64,000 nt of DNA from G963663315 sp963665165 (GTDB lineage: Bacteria; Pseudomonadota; Gammaproteobacteria; Arenicellales; Poriferihabitantaceae): assembly GCA_963665165.1 (NCBI GenBank), contig OY761989.1:1364001-1428000 (forward strand), in the 5' to 3' direction. The stretch's first letter is position 1; each line of letters begins with the position of its first letter. A program made the translations under genes and the position numbers. Below are positions 52,639 to 62,200 of this stretch, in pieces. The notes below the pieces were generated by a model that saw only the letters and a program-made list of their open reading frames with translations, made no database searches and was not told the DNA's origin.

Positions 52639-53301
52639 TCATCCGGAAGTCGGCCAGATACTCAGTAACGCTCCGAATTTCGGATGGTCGAAGTAATGTA
52701 CTTCCCTGAACTTCAGCCTCCTTTTTTCTGACAGGAAATAGTGTTCCGGCAGGTTGTCCGGAAGTGCGGATGAAAGACTGTCCGTTTGTGTCCCGGTAGC
52801 TGCGGGTGTCGATAAATCGGGCGATAAACCGGGTAACACGGGGTTCGCGGGACTCTCCGGCGAGAATTGCAGATCGAGATCGGCATAAATGAGCGAGGTT
52901 TTGTAAACCCGAATGAACCCGTGGGCCAGAGAAGTTTCGGCCAGTCCCAAAGAGATCAGCGGCGCATGCTGATAAACCGCGGACGGTTGTACCCAGCGCA
53001 CTGTTCGCAATATGCGGTGCCCCGCCTGGATCAACCGATGCCGGGTCTGTTCCAGTTGGCCAAGGACCGTCCCGGTCCGGAAGGCATCCGACCGGGCTTC
53101 CAGCGTGGTCATGCGTTGCAGGCTGTCCGCGATTTTCCTGTCGGAAAAATCCCATTTTTCATCCTCGGCGGCATCCGCGTCTGCATTTCCCCTGGCCTGT
53201 TCGAACACAATCATTTCAATTTCGTAACCCCGTGCCTGGGCGGTATGCGAAAGGATCAAAAGGAGGCACAAGATAAACAGGCCGGATAAAGGTTTCCTCA
53301 T
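52639..53301 (-). CDS. csiV: CsiV-like periplasmic peptidoglycan-binding protein
   Basis: 220 residues with a signal peptide (1-23, ending TAQA). The mature start YEIEMIVFEQARG and the end RRLKFREVHYFDHPKFGALLSIWP match the CsiV family (formerly DUF2803), named for cell-shape integrity in Vibrio where it promotes PBP1a/LpoA function. It lies directly downstream of mfd, as in many Gammaproteobacteria. The Pro/Ser/Thr-rich middle (about 145-175) is a probable flexible linker. Confidence 0.85.
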   Translation of the reverse strand: MRKPLSGLFILCLLLILSHTAQARGYEIEMIVFEQARGNADADAAEDEKWDFSDRKIADSLQRMTTLEARSDAFRTGTVLGQLEQTRHRLIQAGHRILRTVRWVQPSAVYQHAPLISLGLAETSLAHGFIRVYKTSLIYADLDLQFSPESPANPVLPGLSPDLSTPAATGTQTDSLSSALPDNLPEHYFLSEKRRLKFREVHYFDHPKFGALLSIWPTSG

Positions 53302-53389
53302 ATCAGTAGATCAGGTAGTATGGAATATTCCGATAGTACTGGATTAGGAAGCATCAAGCCAATGCCATCGTGCGTCACCCCTTTTCCCG

Positions 53390-56300
53390 TCATTCCCGCG
53401 TCAGGTCTTTGGACAAAATATCCAGTAATCGCTCGACAAAATCGAACCTTTCGTCCGGGTCGCCCAGGTCGGCGGTGACTCTGAACGCGTTCGCCCCGGC
53501 CAGCCGGTATTGATCGGGATGGCGCTGGATCAACAGGAACACGGCATCCGGATTGACCACTGGATCGTCATGGAATTCAACCAGTCCGCCATTTTCATTG
53601 ATGTCGATCTTCCTGATATCCAGTTGTTCACTGCGCAGCCGGAGAGCTGTAATCCTGAACAGGTTTTTGGCCGGGTCCGGCAGCAGGCCAAAGCGGTCAA
53701 TCGCCTCGATTTGCAGTTCCTGCAGTGCTTCCGGATTTTCCGAATTCGCGATTCTTTTGTAAAAAATCAGCCGGGCGTGGGTATTGCCGAGATACTCATG
53801 AGGAAACAGCGCCGGGAGATGCAACTCCACCTGCGATTGTTTTTCCGGCTGGAGTACCTGTTCCTCGCTTGCAAGAACGCCGTCCCTGATCGAAGCGACA
53901 GCATGATTCAGATATTCGCTGTATAGGGAAAATCCAATTTCGTCAATCGTTCCACTTTGTGTTTCACCCAATAATTCCCCGGCGCCCCGGATTTCAAGGT
54001 CATGTGACGCCAGCGCGAATCCAGCGCCCAGATCGACCATCGAAACGATGGCGTCCAGGCGTTTCATCGCATTGCTGGTGATCAGATTCCGATCCGGGAT
54101 CAGGAGATAGGCGAATGCCTGATGATGAGAACGGCCCACTCTGCCGCGTAGCTGATGGAGTTGCGCCAGCCCGAATCGGTCCGCTCTGTTTATGATAATG
54201 GTGTTGGCTGAGGGAATGTCGATACCGCTTTCGATAATCGTTGAGCATACCAGCAGATTGAAGCGCTGGTGGTAGAAATCCTGCATGACTCTCTCTATCT
54301 GTATTTCCGGCATCTGTCCGTGGGCAATCCCGATTCTGGCTTCGGAGATCAGTTCCCGGAGTTCCTCGGCCACGACTTCGATCGTACGCACTGTGTTGTG
54401 CAGGAAGAAAACCTGGCCGCCGCGGCGAATCTCTCTGAGAACCGCTTCCCGGATCAATGCCAGGTCCCATTGCCTGACAAAGGTCTTGATCGACATCCTG
54501 TTCAGCGGCGGTGTCGAAATGATCGAGATGGCTCTCATTCCGGCCATCGTGATGTTCAGGGTGCGCGGAATGGGGGTTGCGGTCAGAGTCAGGATATCTA
54601 TCTGGTTTCTCAATCGTTTCAGCCGCTCTTTCTGGCGCACCCCGAATCGATGTTCCTCATCAATGATCAATAGTCCCAGATCGGAAAACCGGATATCTTT
54701 CTGCAAGAGTCGATGCGTACCAATGACAATGTCGAGGTTCCCGTTTTTCATGCGGTCCAGCGTGTCCGAGGATTGAATTCTGGTATTGAACCGGGACAGC
54801 ATTGCGACATTGATCGGCCAGTCAGCGAAGCGATCGGCAAATAACTGGTAATGCTGTTGTGCGAGCAGGGTGGTCGGCGCGATCAAGGCGACCTGTTTTC
54901 CGCAGCTTGCGACAATAAACGCGGCCCGCAGAGCAACTTCGGTTTTACCGAAGCCAACGTCACCGCATACCAGCCGGTCCATCGGGTCAGCGGATTTCAG
55001 ATCCGATAGGACTTCCTCGATCACCTGTCTTTGGTCCGGTGTCTCCTCAAATGGAAACTGGCTGGAAAAACGCTCCATATCCTCCGGGTCGATTTCGTAG
55101 ATATTGCCTTTGCGGGTACGTCTGATGGCTTCAGTTTCCAACAGCTCGGCCGCCACGTCATAAGCCTTTTCCCGGGCTCGCACTTTCGCTTTTTCCCACT
55201 GGCTGGCGCCGAGCCGATGTAACGGAGCGTGTTCCGGGGAACCGCCGGTGAATCTGCTGATGGCATTCAGGGAAACAACCGGGACATACAATTTGTCATT
55301 GTTCTGGTATTCGAGTACCAGATATTCGGTCTGTTCATCGGTGATGTCGAGAATCTGCAGCCCCATGTAGCGGCCGACACCATGTTTGATGTGGACGACC
55401 GGGTCTCCGATACTCAACTGCGCCAGGGATTTGATGATCGCTTCAGGATCGCGGTATTGCTGGTCTCTGCGGCGTCGCTGGTAAACCTGTTCTCCGTATA
55501 ACTGGCTTTCACAGATAATTTCGATTCCGGCGGCATCGGACAGGAATCCTCTTTGCAGTGAACCAACGGTAATGGACAATCCGTCATGGCCGGTTGACAT
55601 GAATGCCTGGAAATCACCGACCGGATCCGGAAGGATCCGGGCTGCCCTCAGCATATTGTCGAGTGCTTCACGCCTGCCCGGAGTTTCAGCGACAATCAGG
55701 ACCTTGTTCGTTGTCCGGTTCAAATGGGAAAGGAATTCATGGTATGGGGATTTCTTTCCCGGGTCCACCGGGAATTGCCGGTGGCGACCGCTTGTCGCGG
55801 TCCAGTGAGCGCCGGAATCTCCCGGAACCGCCGAATCCCGTAGTCTGATGATCGGATATTGCGAGATTTTCGATTGCGTCTGGCTGGCGTCCAGCCAGAT
55901 CTGTCCAGGCGGCAATACCTTTCTGGCCGCATTATGATTGGCGTTGATATGCCGTTCGCTGACTTCAGCCTGGAAGGCCGAGCAGGCGTCATCGAATTGC
56001 GCCGATAGCACAAAAACCGTATTTGTCCGCAGGTACTCGAACAATGTCGCGGTTTCTTCAAAAAAAAGGGGGAAGAAAAATTCGACGCCGGCCGGTATCT
56101 GCCCCAGTGAAATCTGGCTGTAAACATGCTGGGATCTGGGGTCTCCTTCAAATTGCTTGCGGAAAGATGAACGAAAGCGGGCAATACTCTGTTCGGTCAT
56201 CGGGAATTCCCGGGCCGGCATGAGTTCAATCCGGCTGACCTGGTCGATGGATCTTTGAGTCTCCGGATCGAACCACCGAATCGAATCGAGTATGTCATCG

Positions 56301-56881
56301 AAAAAATCCAGTCGAAAGGGCGCTTCGACTCCCATTGGGAAAACATCCAGCAGCCCGCCCCGAACCGTATATTCTCCGGGCGACACCACTTGATGCACCG
56401 ATGTGTAGTTGGCGTTGCCCAGCCGGTCCCGCAGTTCATCCATCCCGACCCTCTGGCCGACTTCCAGTGAAAATGTGTGGCCGAAGACATAATCCATCGG
56501 CGGCAATCTCTGCATCAGGTTGGTGGTTTGTACCAGTACGATACCGCGCCGCAATTTCGGCAGGGCGCCAAGCAGTTTCAGGCGTTCGGAAATAATGTCC
56601 TGATGGGGAGAAAAGACATCATAAGGCAGGCATTCCCATCCCGGAAATACCAGGACCGGTATCCCGGATCGATTGTCCTGGAAATATTTGATTTCAGATT
56701 CAACGATCTCAAGCTGGCGCTGGTCCTCGATGACCACCACCAGTATCCCGTCACATTTGTTCGCCGCTTCGGCCAGCGCCATTCCGATAGCGGAGCCGTG
56801 CAGTCCGGACCAGGTTACAATGCGGTCCTTTTCAGGAAGCGGGGGATTGATTAATCCGGAGTCGGGCAAGGTGTCTCGCAC
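53390..56881 (-). CDS. mfd: Transcription-repair coupling factor
   Basis: Removes RNA polymerase stalled at lesions and recruits UvrA. 1163 residues, GTG start. Order: UvrB-like N-terminus (from GLHGSAIGMALAEAANKCDG), then the RNAP-interacting domain IGDPVVHIKHGVGRYMGLQ near residue 480. A RecG-like translocase follows with Walker A CGDVGFGKTEVALRAAF near residue 640, DEEH box and the TRG motif region, and finally the C-terminal TRCF domain. Divergent from ispD. Confidence 0.96.
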   Translation of the reverse strand: MRDTLPDSGLINPPLPEKDRIVTWSGLHGSAIGMALAEAANKCDGILVVVIEDQRQLEIVESEIKYFQDNRSGIPVLVFPGWECLPYDVFSPHQDIISERLKLLGALPKLRRGIVLVQTTNLMQRLPPMDYVFGHTFSLEVGQRVGMDELRDRLGNANYTSVHQVVSPGEYTVRGGLLDVFPMGVEAPFRLDFFDDILDSIRWFDPETQRSIDQVSRIELMPAREFPMTEQSIARFRSSFRKQFEGDPRSQHVYSQISLGQIPAGVEFFFPLFFEETATLFEYLRTNTVFVLSAQFDDACSAFQAEVSERHINANHNAARKVLPPGQIWLDASQTQSKISQYPIIRLRDSAVPGDSGAHWTATSGRHRQFPVDPGKKSPYHEFLSHLNRTTNKVLIVAETPGRREALDNMLRAARILPDPVGDFQAFMSTGHDGLSITVGSLQRGFLSDAAGIEIICESQLYGEQVYQRRRRDQQYRDPEAIIKSLAQLSIGDPVVHIKHGVGRYMGLQILDITDEQTEYLVLEYQNNDKLYVPVVSLNAISRFTGGSPEHAPLHRLGASQWEKAKVRAREKAYDVAAELLETEAIRRTRKGNIYEIDPEDMERFSSQFPFEETPDQRQVIEEVLSDLKSADPMDRLVCGDVGFGKTEVALRAAFIVASCGKQVALIAPTTLLAQQHYQLFADRFADWPINVAMLSRFNTRIQSSDTLDRMKNGNLDIVIGTHRLLQKDIRFSDLGLLIIDEEHRFGVRQKERLKRLRNQIDILTLTATPIPRTLNITMAGMRAISIISTPPLNRMSIKTFVRQWDLALIREAVLREIRRGGQVFFLHNTVRTIEVVAEELRELISEARIGIAHGQMPEIQIERVMQDFYHQRFNLLVCSTIIESGIDIPSANTIIINRADRFGLAQLHQLRGRVGRSHHQAFAYLLIPDRNLITSNAMKRLDAIVSMVDLGAGFALASHDLEIRGAGELLGETQSGTIDEIGFSLYSEYLNHAVASIRDGVLASEEQVLQPEKQSQVELHLPALFPHEYLGNTHARLIFYKRIANSENPEALQELQIEAIDRFGLLPDPAKNLFRITALRLRSEQLDIRKIDINENGGLVEFHDDPVVNPDAVFLLIQRHPDQYRLAGANAFRVTADLGDPDERFDFVERLLDILSKDLTRE

Positions 56882-56966
56882 GGTGTAAATCTATGATAGC
56901 CTTCGCAAACGGGGAACGGATTGTACCTTATGGTGGTCCATTCCTGATGAAAATACGGCAGATGAA

Positions 56967-57674
56967 ATGACGCAACGACACAAGGTATGGGCGATTGTCC
57001 CGGCAGGCGGAGTGGGCAGGCGGATGGGGACTGACAAACCGAAACAATACCTGACCGTATGTGGGCGGCCGATTATCCACCACACTTTATCCCGGATTTG
57101 CGCCAGCCCGTCAATCGACGGCGTTATCGTGGGTATTGCGGATACAGACCAATGGTGGCCGGATCATTCATTTTCCCATTCCAGGATGATGGGGGTTTAT
57201 GCCGCCGGGGCAGAGCGGGTGGACACGGTTCGCAATGGCCTGGATTATCTCCTCGAACATCAGAACGTATCGGAATTTGACTGGGCGCTGGTGCATGACG
57301 CGGTGCGGCCCTGTATCCTGCGCCAGGATATCGCGAATCTGGTCAATGAGGCGGCCAATAACGGGGATGGCGCGGTTTTGGGGGGGGACCTGGCCGATAC
57401 CCTGAAGGTTGCGGATGAAAACGGCCGGATCATCCATACCGTTCCACGCAATCGGTTCCAGAGAGCTTACACTCCCCAGATGTTCAGGATCAGGGATCTG
57501 GTCAGCGGTATTGACGAGAGCCGGAAGCGGGGAGTGAGTGTCACCGATGAATCCATGGCTGTGGAAGGGATCGGGATTCGACCGATGCTGGTAAGAGGGC
57601 ATCCCGCCAGCCTCAAGGTGACCGTGCAGAGTGATCTTGACTTGATGGAAGTCATTTTGGAGGCGTTTCAGTGA
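56967..57674 (+). CDS. ispD: 2-C-methyl-D-erythritol 4-phosphate cytidylyltransferase
   Basis: Third step of the MEP isoprenoid pathway. 235 residues: VPAGGVGRRMGTDKPKQYL nucleotide site, VHDAVRPCI, and PQMFR-DL with TDESMAVEG near the C-terminus. Overlaps ispF by four bases. ftsB, the usual upstream neighbour, is not here; divergent mfd takes that place. Confidence 0.95.
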   Translation: MTQRHKVWAIVPAGGVGRRMGTDKPKQYLTVCGRPIIHHTLSRICASPSIDGVIVGIADTDQWWPDHSFSHSRMMGVYAAGAERVDTVRNGLDYLLEHQNVSEFDWALVHDAVRPCILRQDIANLVNEAANNGDGAVLGGDLADTLKVADENGRIIHTVPRNRFQRAYTPQMFRIRDLVSGIDESRKRGVSVTDESMAVEGIGIRPMLVRGHPASLKVTVQSDLDLMEVILEAFQ

Positions 57675-58144
57675 TCAGAATAGGCACAGGTTATGATGTC
57701 CACGCTTTGGTGCAGGGGCGCAAGTTGATACTGGGCGGAGTTGAAATAGAATGGTCGATGGGACTGGCGGGGCATTCGGATGCGGATGTGTTGCTGCACG
57801 CAATTTGCGACGCGTGCCTGGGCGCCGCGGGAGCCGGAGACCTCGGTGTCCATTTTCCGCCTGAAGACCAGAAATACAAGGATATCGACAGTCGGAAACT
57901 GCTCCGGGAAGTGGCCGCCGGATTACGACAGGAGCGCTGGAAAATCAGCAATCTGGATTGCACCATCATTGCCGAGAGGCCAAAGCTCCGCCCTTTCATT
58001 GCGGACATGATCACGCATATTTCACAAGACCTCGGGGTGGACCGGAAGCGGGTCAACGTCAAGGCCACCACAACCGAAGGACTCGGCTACATCGGGCAGC
58101 AAAAAGGGATTGCGGCCCAGGCCGTGGTCCTGATCGAGCGATAG
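57671..58144 (+). CDS. ispF: 2-C-methyl-D-erythritol 2,4-cyclodiphosphate synthase
   Basis: Fifth MEP-pathway step, zinc enzyme. 157 residues, GTG start overlapping ispD (GTGA). GTGYDVHAL with the metal ligands Asp8/His10, GHSDADVLLHAICDA with His42, GDLGVHFPP and the closing VKATTTEGLGYIGQQKGI. Full length. Confidence 0.95.
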   Translation: MIRIGTGYDVHALVQGRKLILGGVEIEWSMGLAGHSDADVLLHAICDACLGAAGAGDLGVHFPPEDQKYKDIDSRKLLREVAAGLRQERWKISNLDCTIIAERPKLRPFIADMITHISQDLGVDRKRVNVKATTTEGLGYIGQQKGIAAQAVVLIER

Positions 58145-58176
58145 CGGACAGCCAATCCTGGCGGCAGACCGTCAAT

Positions 58177-58194
58177 CCGGGCGATGGCGCCCGG
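58177..58194. repeat. Perfect 7-bp hairpin between convergent ispF and hinT
   Basis: CCGGGCG-ATGG-CGCCCGG lies in the 54-base gap between ispF and hinT. No T-run follows on either strand, so it is at best a weak or factor-assisted bidirectional terminator. Confidence 0.35.
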
Positions 58195-58198
58195 AAAA

Positions 58199-58558
58199 TC
58201 ACCGCCCGGACTTCGACAGCATTCGCCCCAGCGGCCGGCCGCCAAGCAGGTGCATGTGAAGATGGTAGACTTCCTGGCCGCCATGCCTGCCGCAGTTGAT
58301 CAACAACCGATAACCGTTCGTGGCGATGCCTTCTTCCTGGGCCAGTTTGCGCGCCACGATGAACAAATGTCCCAGAATGGCTTCGTCCTCTTCCGAAACC
58401 TCATTGACCGAAGGGATCGGCTTGTTCGGGACAATCAGGACATGGGTGGGCGCCTGCGGGTGAATATCACGAAACGCGGTGGCCCGGTCATCCTGATACA
58501 GGACATCCGCCGGAATTTCATGGTTGATTATCTTGGTGAACAGGGTGTCTTCGGTCAT
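58199..58558 (-). CDS. hinT: HIT-family nucleotide hydrolase (HinT-like)
   Basis: Histidine-triad purine nucleoside phosphoramidase, about 119 residues from ATG 58558 (the frame to 58621 overlaps chaC and is less likely). Begins TLFTKIINHEIPADVLYQDD, has the alpha-phosphate site with triad HLHMHLLGGRPLG and ends near the fold's C-terminus. Physiological substrate unclear in bacteria. Convergent with ispF. Confidence 0.93.
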   Translation of the reverse strand: MTEDTLFTKIINHEIPADVLYQDDRATAFRDIHPQAPTHVLIVPNKPIPSVNEVSEEDEAILGHLFIVARKLAQEEGIATNGYRLLINCGRHGGQEVYHLHMHLLGGRPLGRMLSKSGR

Positions 58559-58595
58559 GATGATTTTGCCAGGTTGAGGTTGAAAGCCGCGCCCG

Positions 58596-59156
58596 TCAAG
58601 CCGACGAGAGCGTATCGGCAATCCGGTGGAGGTCAGAATCCCGGATCCCCATCGAATCCAGATGCGCGACCGTGTTGATTATATAATCAATGTTGGTTCC
58701 ATTGGGACCGATGGCCTGTTTTACAACCTGTACGGTTTGCTCCAGCGGCATTTCGGGCGCAAACTGGGGGTGCTTCGTTCTGGAAATGAAGGTCAGGGCC
58801 GTGACCATCCGGTTGTCCTCAAGATAAACCGGCTTGACGACAGGCTGATAGGCGTCCGTGACCATTTCCCGTTCATAGAGATAATCCAGTTGCGGGTTCC
58901 GGTTTTCATCACTGAGCCGGAAAGCCATTCCGTTGCAGGATCCCCCCGCCGCCAGTCCAAGCACCAGTCCGGGCTTTTCCGGGGTTCCCCGGTATATTTT
59001 CGACCAAAGGCAGAGCCTGCGATGAAACCCGAAAATCCGGGCCGGTCGGGATTCCTCATAAGCAAATCCGGGATTCCACATCAACGAACCATACCCGAAC
59101 ACCCACAGGCTCTGACCCGGCAGTTCGATACCGGCATCGCTGAAATGGTTGGTCAT
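58596..59156 (-). CDS. chaC: Gamma-glutamylcyclotransferase ChaC
   Basis: Degrades glutathione to 5-oxoproline and Cys-Gly. About 186 residues from ATG 59156. The fold signature YGSLMWNPGF opens the protein, followed by GFHRRLCLWS-YRGTPE, LVLGLAAGGSCNGMAFRLS and the catalytic Glu in YEREMV; the end TVAHLDSMGIRDSDLHRIA is also ChaC-like. Same strand as hinT, 37 bases upstream of it. Confidence 0.92.
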   Translation of the reverse strand: MTNHFSDAGIELPGQSLWVFGYGSLMWNPGFAYEESRPARIFGFHRRLCLWSKIYRGTPEKPGLVLGLAAGGSCNGMAFRLSDENRNPQLDYLYEREMVTDAYQPVVKPVYLEDNRMVTALTFISRTKHPQFAPEMPLEQTVQVVKQAIGPNGTNIDYIINTVAHLDSMGIRDSDLHRIADTLSSA

Positions 59157-59205
59157 CAAAGTAATTCAGCAAGCATGGCAGCAGCTCAATCTCATCGAAT
59201 CATCG

Positions 59206-62200
59206 TCACTTGAACTGACCCAGTTCGCTGACGAGGACTGAAAGCATCGAAATATCGATCTCGGTTTCCTTTTTCAGGTCCTCTGTCATGGCTTTCAGTT
59301 TCCTGATCTCGCTCCGGTTATTTTCCTGCCAGGTGGACAGCGCTGCCTCCGGACTATCCGCGGTGGATGGCCTGCTGATGATCGAAGCAATGTCCGATTG
59401 ATGATTACGCAGGTCGGTGGAAAGGCTGAACTTTGAGCGCTCATGCCAGATATTATCGACTTTCAGGGTCGAAATACGATTTTGCAACCAGGACAGACCC
59501 AGACTGTGGATCATTCCGAAGTAGATTCTGCCGATAAATTCCACCGGCCGCCCGGATTCCAGGGCGATCTGTATGATGTCGAGGCCGTTAACCAGGGTCA
59601 CACGGGCCGAAATCTGGTGAGCCAGATCCTCGGGCAGCCCTTTTTGAACCAGATTCCGGAGTCCGATACGGTATCGGTTGTCGTTGCTGCCGACTACCGA
59701 CCCGGTATTGTCTGTCAGCGTGTTGAATCCATCCTTGAAGCGATTCACCAGGGAATGGATATCGACCGATGCTGTTGTATTTCTAAGCAGCCAGATCACT
59801 GAGGATTCAATGGCATACATCAAATAGTTAAAGCATTGCATTTGTATGTCTGCATCCACCTGGTTGTCCAGGTCCTGGATTCGTACAAAAAGCCGCCGGG
59901 TGTCGGTGATGTCCCTTACCGCAATATAGCAGGCGGTGATCCGGTCGGCCGGGTCGCCGGTCAGGTCGGCCAGCTTCAGATGGAACGTGATGCCCATGGC
60001 GCCGACCAGGTCATTGGTGATTTGCGTGGAAATTATTTCCCGTTTGAGGCGGTGTTGCTGGATTTGACTGCTGTATCTGTCGCTGAGCAGTGAGGGGAAG
60101 TATTGAGTGATCTCACTCTCAAGATAAGCCGCATCCGGTAAATTCGAATCGAGCAGGGTCTGGTAAAGGTCCATTTTACTATAGGACAATAACACCGCGA
60201 GTTCGGGGCGGGTAAGGTAATTTCCGGCTTCGAAACGATTGTTCAGGGTGGCCTCATCGGGTAGAAACTCAAGTGTCCTGTTCAACAGTCCCTTGTCTTC
60301 CAGTCCCTGGATCGCCCGAATCTGTCCCGGCATGAGTCCCGCCCGGTAGGAGGTTTCCAGACTCAGAATCCGGGTTTGCAGGTAGTTGTTCGACAATACC
60401 AGGTCAGCGACCATGTCTTCCATCTCCGCAAGCAGGGTATTGCGCTGCGACACGGTGAGATTGCCTTTTTGCATCTCCGCGTTCAACAGGATTTTTATGT
60501 TTACCTCATGATCGGACGTATCCACCCCGGCAGAGTTGTCGATTGCGTCGGTGTAGCATAAGCCGCCATTGAGACTGAATTCTATTCTGGCAAGCTGGGT
60601 CATACCCAGGTTACCGCCTTCGCCAATGACTTTGCAGCGCAATTCGGATGCGTCTACACGCAAGCTGTCATTATTCCTGTCCTGGGCGTCACTATGCGAT
60701 TCAGAAGAAGATTTGACGTAGGTGCCGATTCCCCCGTTCCATAACAACTCGACTTCCGCTTTCAAAATCAGGTTGATCAAATCATCGGGGGCCCAGGAGT
60801 CCAGGGTTGCGCCCAACGCTTTTTTCGCCTGGCTGGACAGGGTGATTGACTTTTCGCTTCTGGAAAACACCCCGCCTCCTGGCGAAAGCAGACTCTGGTC
60901 ATAGTCAGCCCAGGATGATCGGGGTAATTCAAACAATCGTCTGCGTTCCCGGTAACTGGATTCGGGGTCTGGGTCTGGATCAATGAATATGTGTTGATGG
61001 TTGAATGCGGCAACCAGCCTGGTCTGCTTCGAAAGCAGCATGCCATTGCCGAATACATCCCCGGCCATATCCCCGATACCGGCAACCGTAAAAGGGCTGG
61101 ACTGGATATCCTTGCCCAGTTCCCGGAAATGTCTCTTTACCGACTCCCAGGCCCCCCTCGCGGTGATTCCCATTTTCTTGTGGTCATATCCCGCTGACCC
61201 GCCGGAAGCAAACGCGTCACCCAGCCAGAAACCGTATTCTTCGGAAATCCCGTTGGCAATGTCGGAAAATGTGGCGGTCCCCTTGTCGGCTGCGACTACC
61301 AGATAGGGGTCGTCTCCATCCAGCCGAACCACATGGTCAGGTGGAACGATTTCCGTTCCGGACAAATTGTCGGTGACATCAAGCAGGCTTTTGATGAATA
61401 TCCGGTAGCAACTGATCACTTCCTGGAGGGTTTCTCCGTGTTCTACCTTGTGAAGTTGCTTGGCGACAAATCCGCCTTTGGAGCCAACCGGTACGATCAC
61501 TGCATTTTTTACCCGCTGTGCTTTCACCAGGCCGAGGACTTCCGTTCTGAAATCTTCCGGTCGTTCCGACCAGCGCAGGCCGCCGCGCGCCACCTTGCCG
61601 CCGCGAAGATGTACGCCTTCAACCCTGGGTGAGTATACGAATATTTCATATTCAGGAGCCGGTTCAGGGATGCGGGGAATGCTGCGGGAACTCAGTTTGA
61701 ACGAAATCCAGGTTTTCGGTTCACCGTTCTCGTCGGGCTGGAAGTAGTTCGTTCTTTGGGTTGCGGCCACCACATCGAGCAGCGCACGGATAATCCTCTC
61801 TTCGTCCAGGGTGCTTACACCGTCCAGCAGTTCTTTGATTTCAGCGTTCAGGCTTTCCGGATTTTCGTTTCCGGTACGGACATGGCCGGGACTGAATTTC
61901 TCTTTGAACAACCGGGTTACGCAAATGGCCAGTTCAGGATTGTGGATCAGCGCGTCGATAATATATTGTTCGCTGTATCTCAACCTGATTTGTTTCAGAT
62001 AGCGGTAATATGCGCGGATCATGCTGATTTCACGCCAGTTCAATCCGGCGAGCAGGGTCAAATGATTGAATCCGTCGTTTTCGATACGGCCGGTCCAGCA
62101 TTGAACGAATGTGGATTCGAAGTGCTCGGTATCGTTTCCCGGATCGAATTCGACTCCATCCGTTCTCGAGATGTCGAAATCCAGTATCCTGAATTCTTCT